Part shown: positions 55,405 through 64,000 of the stretch, in pieces | Position numbering within the stretch: the first letter of the stretch is position 1 | Layout of the letters: each line of letters begins with the position of its first letter | Source of the DNA: Nothopassalora personata | Taxonomy: Eukaryota; Ascomycota; Dothideomycetes; Mycosphaerellales; Mycosphaerellaceae | Direction: 5' to 3' | NCBI GenBank assembly: GCA_033816765.1 | Contig: CM066297.1 | Coordinates: 862,573-926,572 of the forward strand | DNA length: 64,000 bases | Translations under genes and position numbers: made by a program | Notes under the pieces: generated by a model | Database searches by the model: none | Seen by the model: the letters and a program-made list of their open reading frames with translations, nothing else | What the model was told of the DNA's origin: nothing

Positions 55405-56789
55405 CTACAACTTCGCATAAATCTCATCAAACCTCTCATCCGCCACAGCCATCACATCTGTACCGTAGATCATCTTCTGCACATCTGCGTCGGCCCACTT
55501 GTCCGGCACTGGACCCTTGCCGCCCTTCAACGCGGCAAACTGCCGATCTCTTTCCTCCTTCGCCTTTCCATCTCCAAGATGTAGCGCTCGTCCACTGGCA
55601 GCCGCGAGCTCAACAAGTTGATATGCGCGATCCCTTCGTACTTCCTCGTAGACCTTCAAGGCCTTCGTGATATCTTCGGGCCTGGTGCTCGGCAGTTTGG
55701 AGAGCACGACACTGAGGACAGCGCCGTCTTCGATCGCTTGCGCAGCGCCCTGTCCGAGATGAGGTAGTGTGGGATGGCATGCATCACCGACGAGTGCGGT
55801 TTGCTCGTGGACCCAGGTGGGAAGAGGCTCGTGAACGCGAAGTTTCCATTCGCATACTTCGCCATCCGGGACGAGGTCGAGCATACGGCGGACTTTCGGA
55901 CAGAAGTCGCCAAAGACTTCCATCATTTGTGGCTTGCTCCCTTTCGTGGTGTATGTAGCTGAGGGACCTGCCGCAAAGTTCACATCCGGCTGAACTGTGC
56001 TGAGGTTGTAGATCTGCTTCGATGCGACCGGGTAGGCGATGATGTGGCGTTTCTCCCCGATCCAGCGTGTGACCATCTCACCATCGATGAGTTCGAGGAG
56101 TTCGGGGTCGTGCTTCATTTGCTCGCGGGTGAGCATGATCCGATAGGCTGCTTGGCCCGTGTCGACAATCTCGGCTTTGATGTCCTTCAAGCGAAGCAGC
56201 TGGTCTCGCGCCGTTGACTTGATTCCGTCGGCAGCCAGCAAAACGTCGCATTTGACCTCATATGGCTCACCTTCGCGAGGTACAGCCGTGAAGGTAGGGT
56301 AGGGACCATACACCTTCACCTGGTGAGCTGCGGTCTTGAAGTGGAATTTGATCGCTTTCTCCTTCTTGCAGCCTTCGTACATCGATCCCGCCAACGAAGA
56401 CCTATGGCCGACCATGTGAGGATATGTGTATGTCGAGCGGATGTATTTGAGATCGACATGTGCAAGCTCGGCGTCCGTGGAGCCTTGACGGATGCTGGTC
56501 TCTTTGAGGTCGACTGCCTCCTTCTCGATATCGGCCCAGACGCCGAACCTGTCCAGTATTCGAGCCATGTTGGGCGCCAGTTGGATGCCAGCTCCCACGA
56601 AACCGAGATTCGATGCTGTCTCGTACACATCTATATTCTTGAAGCCTTTCTTGGCGAGAGCTAGGGCAGTGGCGAGACCACCCATTCCTTTTCGTGTTCA
56701 GCGTGTGCTCATCGCGTATGGTGAGAAGACCACTGACCTGCGCCGAGAATGGCAATCTTGATGTCTGTGACATGGTTTGGCGGTGCCAT
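55405..56789 (-). CDS. Salicylate-hydroxylase-like FAD monooxygenase with PTS1
   Basis: Group A flavoprotein monooxygenase, NAD(P)H-dependent hydroxylation of an aromatic acid; salicylate 1-monooxygenase is the closest class by motifs. Exon 1 is 56738-56789 (ATG at 56789), the intron 56688-56737 (50 nt, GTCAGT...AAAAG) and exon 2 55405-56687; 444 residues. Splicing completes the dinucleotide motif ILGAGMGGLATALAL. Later motifs are DVLLAADGIKSTAR (DG motif) and LVGDACHPTLPHLGQGAAQAIED (GD motif). The C-terminus AKL is a canonical peroxisomal signal. Substrate is not certain: 6-hydroxynicotinate or other aromatic acids are alternatives. Confidence 0.9.
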
Positions 56790-57636
56790 TGTACCTTCCC
56801 GCTTGTCTATGTCGTTGCGAATGTGGTTCTCGGGGTATGCTGTGATCCAGACTTTGGAGACGCTGACCTACAAATACTCGGCCGTCTCCATCAGCAGCGA
56901 TGTTAACATCTGACCCGCAAGTGCCGTCGCGTCAGGACCGGCACATCAGGACTGCCCGCGTGAACGTTGCTCCCTGCCACACGGCAAAAGATGTCGGTGT
57001 TTTGGGAAGAGCTCTCCCTGGGACGGTCTAAACTCAACAAGGCAGTAGCACTAATGGTGCGCGCGTGGAGCACGGTCGGATGGGGAGCACGGCACTATGA
57101 AATCAGCCTATTGCCTAGGTGCGGGAGGTCAATATTTGACGCAGGCCCCCTAAGTTTACTGGGGGGGGGCGGGGCTCGCCGTGCCATCACCCACCGTGCT
57201 TCGCGCGCAAGACTTCTTGCGGGGCTCGTGGCCCGTGGCTCGTCGAGGAGGGAGGCATATACATACATACCGGCCAGCCGTACCTACGCGCCCTCCGTGA
57301 GAAGAGCAGATGCCCTCCACAGTGTCCATGTCGAACCGTCGCTTCGGCCGAAGAAAAGCCGATGGTCGGCGGTGGACGGTGGAATTTCATTCTCGTGAAG
57401 CCCGGCCCGACAGTTCCTCCGTGCGGCGAAGCGGGGGAGGGGGCGGGGGGCAGAGGACGGGGGGCGGCGGTCCGCTCCTGCCACCCACCAGAATGACGGC
57501 GCGCAATGGCAAATGGCAGCGACCATGCCAAGACATGTCCAGCTTGTAGGCCAACACCCTCGGCGGCCGGGGGCACCCACCTCTGATCCTTCGATACGCT
57601 CGTGGGCCGGTGACACACACACCGCTCGTCCTGGCC
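56790..57636. other. Divergent promoter region, G-rich
   Basis: About 850 bp between the divergent monooxygenase and NADH dehydrogenase genes. It contains a G9 run at 57161-57169 and a dense G-run cluster at 57433-57464. Open frames here on both strands are GC-rich artefacts. Confidence 0.5.
57433..57464 (+). promoter_or_regulatory. Predicted G-quadruplex motif
   Basis: Four G runs of 5, 5, 6 and 6 bases separated by 1, 1 and 8 bases fit the G-quadruplex consensus. It lies about 200 bp before the likely start of the NADH dehydrogenase gene. Confidence 0.6.
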
Positions 57637-59182
57637 ATGCAGACGCTTCGGCGGAGAGCGCTGGGCAGCCAGACGTCGCCATGGCTGACGGCGACGGACT
57701 CGCTAGCCGCGAAAGCGAGCATGGCACGAAGCCAGAGACGCGACTTGACGTCGGCGCAACTTGACTAAAGCAGAGACGGAAGAGAACGAGTGGTCGTTCT
57801 GGGCTCCGGATGGGCTGGCTTCACCTTCTCTCGCGCCCTGGACCCCCCAAAAGTACCAGATGGTCGTCGTCAGTCCGCGGTCATACTTCGTCTTCACCCC
57901 ACTGCTAGCGGGCACTTCGGTGGGCACACTGGAGTTCCGCACGACGCTGGAGCCGGTCCGATCGTTCCAAGCTCGCGCCCACGGGGCCGAGTTCTTCCAA
58001 GCCTGGGCGGACCAGATCGACTTCGAGACGAAGAGGCTCACCGTCGAAGAGGCGGTCGAGGACCCCGCGCCGGCGAGGGCTCTGACCGAGAGCGTGAACG
58101 AACGCACGGCGGCAGAGCAGCGGAAGCAAGTCGAGCAGATGGAGAGCAAGAAAGGAGGACTGTTCGGGATTGACTGTGATAAGCTGGTCATCGCCATCGG
58201 ATGCTACGCTCAGACGTTCAACACCCCTGGGGTGAAAGAAAATGCATACTTCTTGAAAGACGTCGGCGATGCGCGGAGGATACGGAATCGCCTGTTGTCA
58301 TGTTTCGAGTTGGCCGCCCTGCCCACCACCCCAGAGGAGATGAAGAAGAACTACCTCAACTTCGCGGTGGTAGGCGGAGGGCCGACCGGCATTGAGTGGT
58401 CTGCGGAACTATATGACATGGTCCACGAGGACATGAAGAGACTCTACCCGGAGCTGATACAGTACGTCAAGATCACGGTTTATGATGTCGCTCCACAAGT
58501 TCTCAGCATGTTTGACAGGAGCTTGGGGGATTATGCGATGAAGACCTTCCACCGCAATGGAATCGACATCAAGACGAGCCATCACATCGAAGAGCTGCGT
58601 CCTGGCGTTCCGACAGGCAAGGAGCCACCTACAGGAACCAAAGGTGGCGATTCATTGTACACACTCAGGGTGCAGGAAGAAGGCGAAATCGGTACAGGTA
58701 TGGTCGTGTGGTCGACGGGACTGATGATGAATCCCTTCGTCGAACATTCACTGGCCGAGAAGGTGAAGCTCCACGAGCGAAATCATGGACTTGTGACCAA
58801 CGGCCACCTCCAGGTCCAGGATAAGGAAGGCAAACCAATCCCGGACGTCTACGCGCTCGGCGACTGCGCAGTCCTGGAAGGCACAGCATACCCAGCCACA
58901 GCTCAGGTGGCCTCGCAGAAAGCAAATTGGCTGGCCAAGCAGCTGAACAAAGGCACCATCGCGCAGAATGAATTCAGATACAAGGACCTTGGAGTCATGG
59001 CATATATCGGCAACCAGAAAGCCATCATGCAGAGCGGCGGCAGTGGCATCATCGGTCGAATAGCCTGGTTGATCTGGCGAGGTGCATACTTAACGAAGAC
59101 CGTGTCTTTGAGAAACAAGCTTCTGATACCTATTTACTGGACGATCAACTGGTTCTTTGGACGAGATATTAGCAGGTTCTGA
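57637..59182 (+). CDS. External alternative NADH dehydrogenase (NDH-2), apparent frameshift
   Basis: Non-proton-pumping mitochondrial NADH:ubiquinone oxidoreductase (NDE type). The FAD-binding GSGWAGF is in the frame of 57790, whereas everything from KYQMVVVSPRSYF to the stop is one base out of phase. A C6 run at 57843-57848 would restore the frame if it were C5. Downstream is fully open: AVVGGGPTGIEWSAEL (NAD site), YALGDCAV and a C-terminal WTINWFFGRDISRF membrane-binding end. No EF-hand seen. The N-terminus is also uncertain: an Arg/Ser-rich presequence (MQTLRRRALGSQT, ATG 57637) is in frame but meets TAA at 57766. A 99-nt intron 57675-57773 (GTCGCC...AAGCAG) would bypass it. Recent lesion or sequence error. 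Confidence 0.8.
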
Positions 59183-59905
59183 TGTCGCACCAGTATGCCA
59201 TCGCGGTAGGGGCCAATCGATGTAGACGTAGAGCGGTTCATAACTGTGACATATCCCGACTTGTACCTGATACACCATGCATGTGCTTGCCGCGGGCGCT
59301 CGTAATTTCCCACAAGAATCAACTCCCTGTGTCTCCCCTGGTCTTCGAGCTCTTAGTCAACAACCGCAGGCGGTCTCAGCAGCAAAAGGACGACCGTCCT
59401 TGGCTTGAATGCTCAAAAGTCATCTGGGAGGCCGAGCCTCCGAGGAAAGTCTTGCTCATTCGCCGTAACCGCAAGAGTCCTTCTCATACAGCCACCGAAA
59501 GCAAGCATTACGGCAAATTGTGCCACACGACCAAGAGCACTTGTCACGAGACAGCGAACTTCAGGTTATATATTAAGCTTACGCGCCCGTAACCTGGATG
59601 GAGAACCTGTGGTCAATATAGCCTGGATCCAAACCTTCACAACGACACATTCAATCCGCACATGCTTTCCAACCCTCGGCAACACACGGCTGTCACTTCG
59701 CGACTTGGAGTCTCTTTTACCCGCGACGTGGCCTCGCGGAAGCAGGGCAGCAAGTATAAAAGAGGATACCCCCTCCATGTCCCACATTCTTTCTTTCTCT
59801 TCACGACAATAAGGAACGGGTCTGTGGCGGTGGTGATCATGTACCAACTGACTGCCACAGCCACAGTCCCTACCAAATCACTGCGAAGCGGGAGAGAGCG
59901 AGCTG
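59183..59905. other. Intergenic
   Basis: About 720 bp after the NADH dehydrogenase gene. Overlapping frames on both strands (59182-59592, 59405-59847) without domains. Nothing supported. Confidence 0.45.
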
Positions 59906-60060
59906 TGGTTATTCATTCATCTACGTTGAAGCCCAAGCATCCAAGCTCTTAATTGGCCGTAGTTATTATTCATCCACGTTGAAGCCTAAGCATCCAAGCT
60001 CTTACATTGGCCGTGGTCATTCATTCATCTACCCAAGCCTAAGCTCTTGATTGGCAGTAG
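59906..60060 (+). repeat. Tandem repeat, about 53-bp unit, three copies
   Basis: Two near-identical units with period 53 (ACGTTGAAGCC starts at 59923 and 59976), each holding CATCCAAGCTCTTA and TTGGCCGT. A third, shortened unit (about 60022-60060) follows. It lies at the right edge of the gene island. Confidence 0.85.
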
Positions 60061-60074
60061 TTGTTTGTTCATTC

Positions 60075-60832
60075 TTTTTTTGTCGCCTAGGCTGCGGTGA
60101 TCGCATTGAAGCCCCTAGTTGGCTATTTGATTCTTGGTTGTTTAGTGAGTTGGAGAGTGTATTTAGAACTGCTATTCGCCGTTCTCGTCCTAGCCGTACG
60201 GGTTATTGAACGCGTCGGTGATTGCGAAGTTGGCTTGTTGAGGTGTGTTCTCAGCCTGTTGCTTTGTCCACCATTTAGGTACAAGCTCGGGGTTTCTCTT
60301 GAAGCAGACAGGTCCGTGTTTGCGTTTGCAGAACGAGCACTTGTTGCGGCCGTCGCTATTAATGTTGGCAGTGCGTGCGATGATGCTCTAGGGCTTGTTT
60401 TGTATGTCGAGTATAAGGAGCTAAAGACGCTCGTCGTCTCGTAACATAGTATAGGCTTTGTCGAATGTAATGTCCTTCGAGTTAATAGCGAACATCTAAG
60501 CGAGTGTAGTATAGTATAGTGCAACGCCTACTCCGAGAATAAGAAAGGCGCGCTTGTCGGATATAAGCTCTAGATTGCTAAAGCTATTAATGCGGTCGTT
60601 GAGGGTCTTTACCTTGGTAATATAGGCCTTAAGGTCCTTGCCGTCGTACGCCTAGGTTAGGTTGAAGAGCTCGCGCTAGGCGGTAAAGAAGGCAGTCTCT
60701 GTATCTAGCTAATAGAGTGTCTTAAGCTTTGCTATCAGCTTGTATCTATCGTTAAAGTCCTTAGCTAACAGTTTGTTCTTAACTTCGTCCGTAAGGGTAA
60801 GGGTAATATAATTAGCGGCATTAGCTACCTTG
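60075..60832 (-). pseudogene. Copia-C gag fragment
   Basis: The minus strand encodes a Copia gag (UBN2-like) with a zinc knuckle C-x2-C-x3-H-x3-C (CSFCKRKHGPVC, complement of about 60310-60345) and PELVPKWW after it. The portion nearest the LTR (60440-60832) carries several RIP-type stops; the zinc-knuckle portion is nearly clean. The pol part is missing: the element ends near 60075-60180, next to island sequence. Confidence 0.8.
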
Positions 60833-61006
60833 TGTTGTAAATAGGTATTTAACGAGTATAAGCTTCTAGATTGAAACGATAGGGTGGATTAGTAACCCTC
60901 ATGAATTGTATAAGGTGTAAGACTATCTAGCTATAGAAACAGTGTAATACATGATGTATGTACTAAGTCCTAACTAACATAGCTACTAGTTACCTAATTT
61001 ACAACA
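60833..61006 (-). repeat. Copia LTR, same family as 38508-38683
   Basis: 174 bp from TGTTGTAAAT to ATTTACAACA (perfect 10-bp inverted ends). It matches the Copia-A 5' LTR along its length with many RIP-type transitions. It lies directly upstream of the gag fragment on the minus strand. I see no obvious target duplication, and no GGTTATAAGCCC primer site follows it. Confidence 0.8.
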
Positions 61007-61773
61007 CTCCCCCTTTAGACTAACTACTATAAAGGCAGCCTAATTAACTTAATATCACCTATATTGCTATATTAGTCTCGAACACCTTTACTAGCTTTAG
61101 ATACTAGGTTCCTCGTTGTAAGTAAGTATATAATAAGGATAGGGATCTTGTTAGATCTACTTATACAAGAGATCTTTATAGACCTACTTTTAAGCGTATT
61201 ATAGCCTTATCTTTCCGCTTTTAGAAGTAAACAGAAGGTTCTCTCGGCTTAAGAAGGCTCTTATAGCTAGGTAGTAGCGTATATACCTTATAGGTATACA
61301 TAAAAGAAGCTAGTTCTTTACTAAGTAACTCTCTCTACTTTATACTACTTTATATCTCTCTTGCCCCCTTCTAGACTACTATACACACTTATATATACTA
61401 GTAACTACTACATATATACACTCTTAAAGCTTCTTAAGAAGCTTTAGTAAGGTATATATATGTAATAATGATTTAAGGGTGTTTACTAACTTATAAGTAG
61501 TATTATAGTAGATATTATTAAGTAGACTCCTATGAACTAATTTAGTAATATTAGCAATATCTTTAGTAGTAGAACTAGCTCTAGTAATAGTAACGATCCT
61601 AATAAGCGTCCTCCTAGTAATAGTAGAAAGGGCCTACCTATATCTAGTAAGATCTCTAAGCGTAAGGCCCTTATTAAGGCACTTAGACTAGTTAAGCACA
61701 TTATCGACAGGAAGCGCAAGATTACTAAGAGGAATGTAACCTTATAGCTTACTATAGTATCTCTTAAGGTTAC
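61007..61773. other. AT-rich repeat-like DNA with a truncated frame
   Basis: RIP-like, TAG-rich sequence. A plus-strand frame from ATG 61531 (with TAG stops) encodes a Ser/Asn- and Lys/Arg-rich stretch and is cut by the Gypsy-D LTR at 61774; I cannot name it. TATA-like repeats (TATATATA) occur at about 61380-61460. Confidence 0.45.
61425..61446. repeat. Perfect 22-bp palindrome
   Basis: TAAAGCTTCTT followed directly by its reverse complement AAGAAGCTTTA, in an AT-rich stretch about 85 bp before the truncated frame at 61531. It could be a hairpin or dimeric binding site. Confidence 0.8.
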
Positions 61774-61971
61774 TATAAGGGCAGCCTATAGCTAACCCTT
61801 ACATATAATGCGGCTATGCCCGGCTTAGCATACCGTACGTAACGCGTATACGTACACTAGGAGACGCGCATAGCGTCTATAGAAGAAAGTAAGCTTTAGT
61901 TCATCTACGATTAGAAGATCGTAGGCGTGCTATACATTACGATATCCCCTTATAGCCTTACGGTCCTAACA
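61774..61971 (+). repeat. 5' LTR of Gypsy-D
   Basis: 198 bp, starting TATAAGGG (RIP-altered TGTAAGGG) and ending CCTAACA. It is closest to the Gypsy-C LTR at 21506-21703, with which it shares the 3' extension. Confidence 0.88.
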
Positions 61972-62004
61972 GTTCTAAAGCTTCCCCTCGTTATAATCTA
62001 TATA

Positions 62005-64000
62005 CGCTATAGAGCCCGATCGCGACGCGTACGACGGTGAGTCGCCTACGCCCTCCCTAAGTCCTAGAGCATAGTAGTAGGCGCGTCGTGTAGCCTTAGT
62101 TACGAGAAGAGAGGCCTTACGGGCTAAGATTAAAGAGTAAGAGATATAGCGGGAGATCGAGCGGCTAGAGATCTTACGCGCTATAAGCGCACCGCCTCTA
62201 GAGCGTATAGGAGGGAGGAGAGAAGATTACCTCCCTACTATAACCCCTACCTCTGTCTCTATAACTACTAACGATAATATTGTAGTACGAGGCGCGGCCG
62301 TAGCGTATACGATGCGACCGAGTCTAAAAGAGCCGACGCTTTTTAGAGGGGATTCGATAAGGAAGGTAAGGGTATTCCTTCGGGAGCTCTTACTTATCTT
62401 CGCCCTCTTAGGCACTATGTACGCGATAGACAAATTAAAGGTCCTATATAGGGTTATGTACCTTAGCGGAGAGGTAAGCGAGCGATAGTATACTAACCAT
62501 AGCGCCGTTAACCTTATAGGGTATACATACTAGGACTTTAAGGAGTTCTATCGAGACGTATGCGGCGATCCTATAAATCGCGTACTTAACGTTATATTAG
62601 AGTACGAGGTTACGAAATAGAAGGATAACTAGATAGCGCAACAGTTCGCGACTAAGCTAGATATTATAGAGGACTAGTTAGGTAACTACTCGGAAGCGTA
62701 ACGTATACGCTACCTACTAGTAAAGCTTACGCCTCGCTTATGGTCCGCTATCGTTAGCTACTATAATATCCCTACGACTAGAGAAGACCTAGTAGTCCTA
62801 GCCTCGCGTATCGAAAGTACCGAGCGCCGAGGTAGTAGCGGAGGGCACGACCGCGGGCAGTATATACGTCGTAAGCGTAAAGCTAAGGACGTACATAAGC
62901 GGGCCGATCGCCTAAAGGAACACCCGCCCCTAGCGAAGTAGGAAGCATCCGCCGTGCGCTACTACGATAGACTACTACGAAGGACGATAAGTCTAATAAC
63001 GATAACGAGCCTACTCTAAGGAAGAACGACGTTAAGGCTGCTAAGCTAAACCTCTTCTATAGAGACAGGGCTAAGTTTAACAACTAGGTTAATTAGATAG
63101 ATATGTATCTTATGTTTAACCTAGTCGATGCTGATAAAAGAACTATCTTCGCTATTACGTTCCTTTGCGGAAGCGCGTAGAACTAGATTAAACCTTACCT
63201 TAAGGAATACCTTAAAAATATAGGACGACAAGACCCTACCGGAATGTTTAGGAGCTACACCCTTTTTGAAGATAAGATAAAGTTAATCTTTAGAACCTCG
63301 AACGAAGTCTAATAGGCTATACGAATCATTTAACACCTAAAGCAAAAGACGTCTACTTTAGAGTATACCGCTAAATTCGAAGAATACGGACAGATTACCG
63401 GATAGGACTAGACGGCGTTAATAACTATGTTCGGACGTAGGCTTAAGAACTCCGTTAAGGACGAGTTAATAAGATACGGAGGAACGATTACTAACCTCGA
63501 AGAGCTAATAAAGGCGTCAATCGACATCGATAACTAGCTCTAGGAACGGTACTAGGAAAAGAAATACGACTCTAAAGTAGGAGGCATAGTAGGATACACT
63601 CTAGATCGTAAATCCTTAGGGGGATACGTTGCGAAGGGGGGATTCTTACGACAAAGCTAGCCCTATTATAGACTATAGCTAATAGAACTAGACGTTACCT
63701 AACGGGGACGGAGGATTGACAAGAGTAAGGGCTACGGAAAGCCCTTTAAAGGAAAAGGAAAACTTACATACTATGCCTATAGTAGAGAAGGCTATATAGC
63801 GCGGGATTGCCGCGGTAAAAATATAGTGCGCCGCGAGCAATTTAATATAATGCAACTAAAGGTAGGCAAATCTAGGAGTAGTATTAGACCCCGACAATTT
63901 AACTATACCTAGAGAGTAGAGGAGAAGGATAGTAACCGGGTTATGACGCCTCTCCTAGACCCCTTATAAGGACGAGGAGGATACTATGTTCAATAATATA
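62005..64000 (+). pseudogene. Gypsy-D gag, chimeric and RIP-mutated
   Basis: Capsid-type gag region interrupted by TAG codons. The stretch downstream of about 62925 is nearly base-identical to the complement of the Gypsy-B gag (about 15500-16430). Confidence 0.75.

Larger units (their letters stand above)
61774..64000 (+). mobile_element. Gypsy-D, 5' part only, runs off the window
   Basis: 5' LTR (61774-61971) followed by gag on the plus strand. The first gag part (about 62280-62920) matches Gypsy-A gag (LKEPT-FRGDSI near 62325). From about 62925 it matches Gypsy-B gag instead, including the zinc-knuckle remnant near 63765-63810, in which two Cys and the His have become Tyr. The element is therefore a mosaic. 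RIP stops throughout. Confidence 0.85.

Noticed and set aside
38508..61006. Idea that the gene island is cargo of one giant element bounded by the two related LTRs
   Set aside because: The left LTR is followed leftward by its own primer site and gag (Copia-A), so it is the 5' LTR of a separate element; the right one belongs to a gag fragment. No shared target duplication.

Overview
The window is fungal nuclear DNA, almost certainly from a filamentous ascomycete (Pezizomycotina; a Dothideomycete would fit, but I cannot name the species). The evidence is short introns of about 50 nt with GT..AG ends and CTAAC/CTGAC branch sites, typical ascomycete genes (ERG12-type mevalonate kinase, type II NADH dehydrogenase, FAT1-type acyl-CoA synthetase), and repeats mutated in the manner of RIP: C-to-T changes at CpA, so that CAG/CAA codons have become TAG/TAA throughout otherwise recognisable retrotransposon proteins.

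Layout. Bases 1-38683 and about 60075-64000 are nested LTR retrotransposons; about 38684-60074 is a gene island with normal coding sequence. Left block: an inverted pair of one Copia family (Copia-1, 1-4373 on + and 9603-15216 on -). The right copy sits inside a Gypsy chromovirus (Gypsy-B, about 4372-16835), which abuts a second, 5'-truncated Gypsy (Gypsy-C, 16836-21703). The rest is a long Copia on the minus strand (Copia-A, 5' LTR at 38508-38683) split by Copia-B (23443-30957, target duplication CAATC), by Gypsy-A (31395-38088, target duplication TGCAT/TACAT) and by Gypsy-C. Three short solo LTRs with perfect 5-bp target duplications (870-1217, 7111-7307, 24658-24998) are later, largely unmutated insertions.

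Most notable find. All three Gypsy elements whose 3' end is visible carry an extra gene between the chromodomain end of pol and the 3' LTR, on the strand opposite to gag-pol. It encodes a six-cysteine, Zn2Cys6-like motif followed by a charged helical region. In Gypsy-A and Gypsy-C the antisense gene contains three introns at equivalent positions (50/91/59 nt and 50/88/59 nt), and in Gypsy-A it has a TATA box of its own. In Gypsy-B it is a single 185-codon frame interrupted only by RIP-type stops.

Gene island, left to right: a small secreted, probably GPI-anchored Ser/Thr/Asn-rich protein; a FAT1/FATP-type acyl-CoA synthetase; a small single-pass membrane protein; mevalonate kinase; a PLP L-serine/threonine dehydratase; a decayed MFS drug-transporter relic; a seven-beta-strand (FAM86/METTL21-like) methyltransferase on the minus strand; an F-box-like protein with a membrane segment; a salicylate-hydroxylase-like FAD monooxygenase ending in the peroxisomal signal AKL; and an external alternative NADH dehydrogenase carrying an apparent one-base frameshift in a C6 run. 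These look like ordinary metabolic genes and I see no evidence of a dedicated biosynthetic cluster. The right flank holds a Copia gag fragment with its LTR and the 5' part of a mosaic Gypsy (Gypsy-D) that runs off the window.
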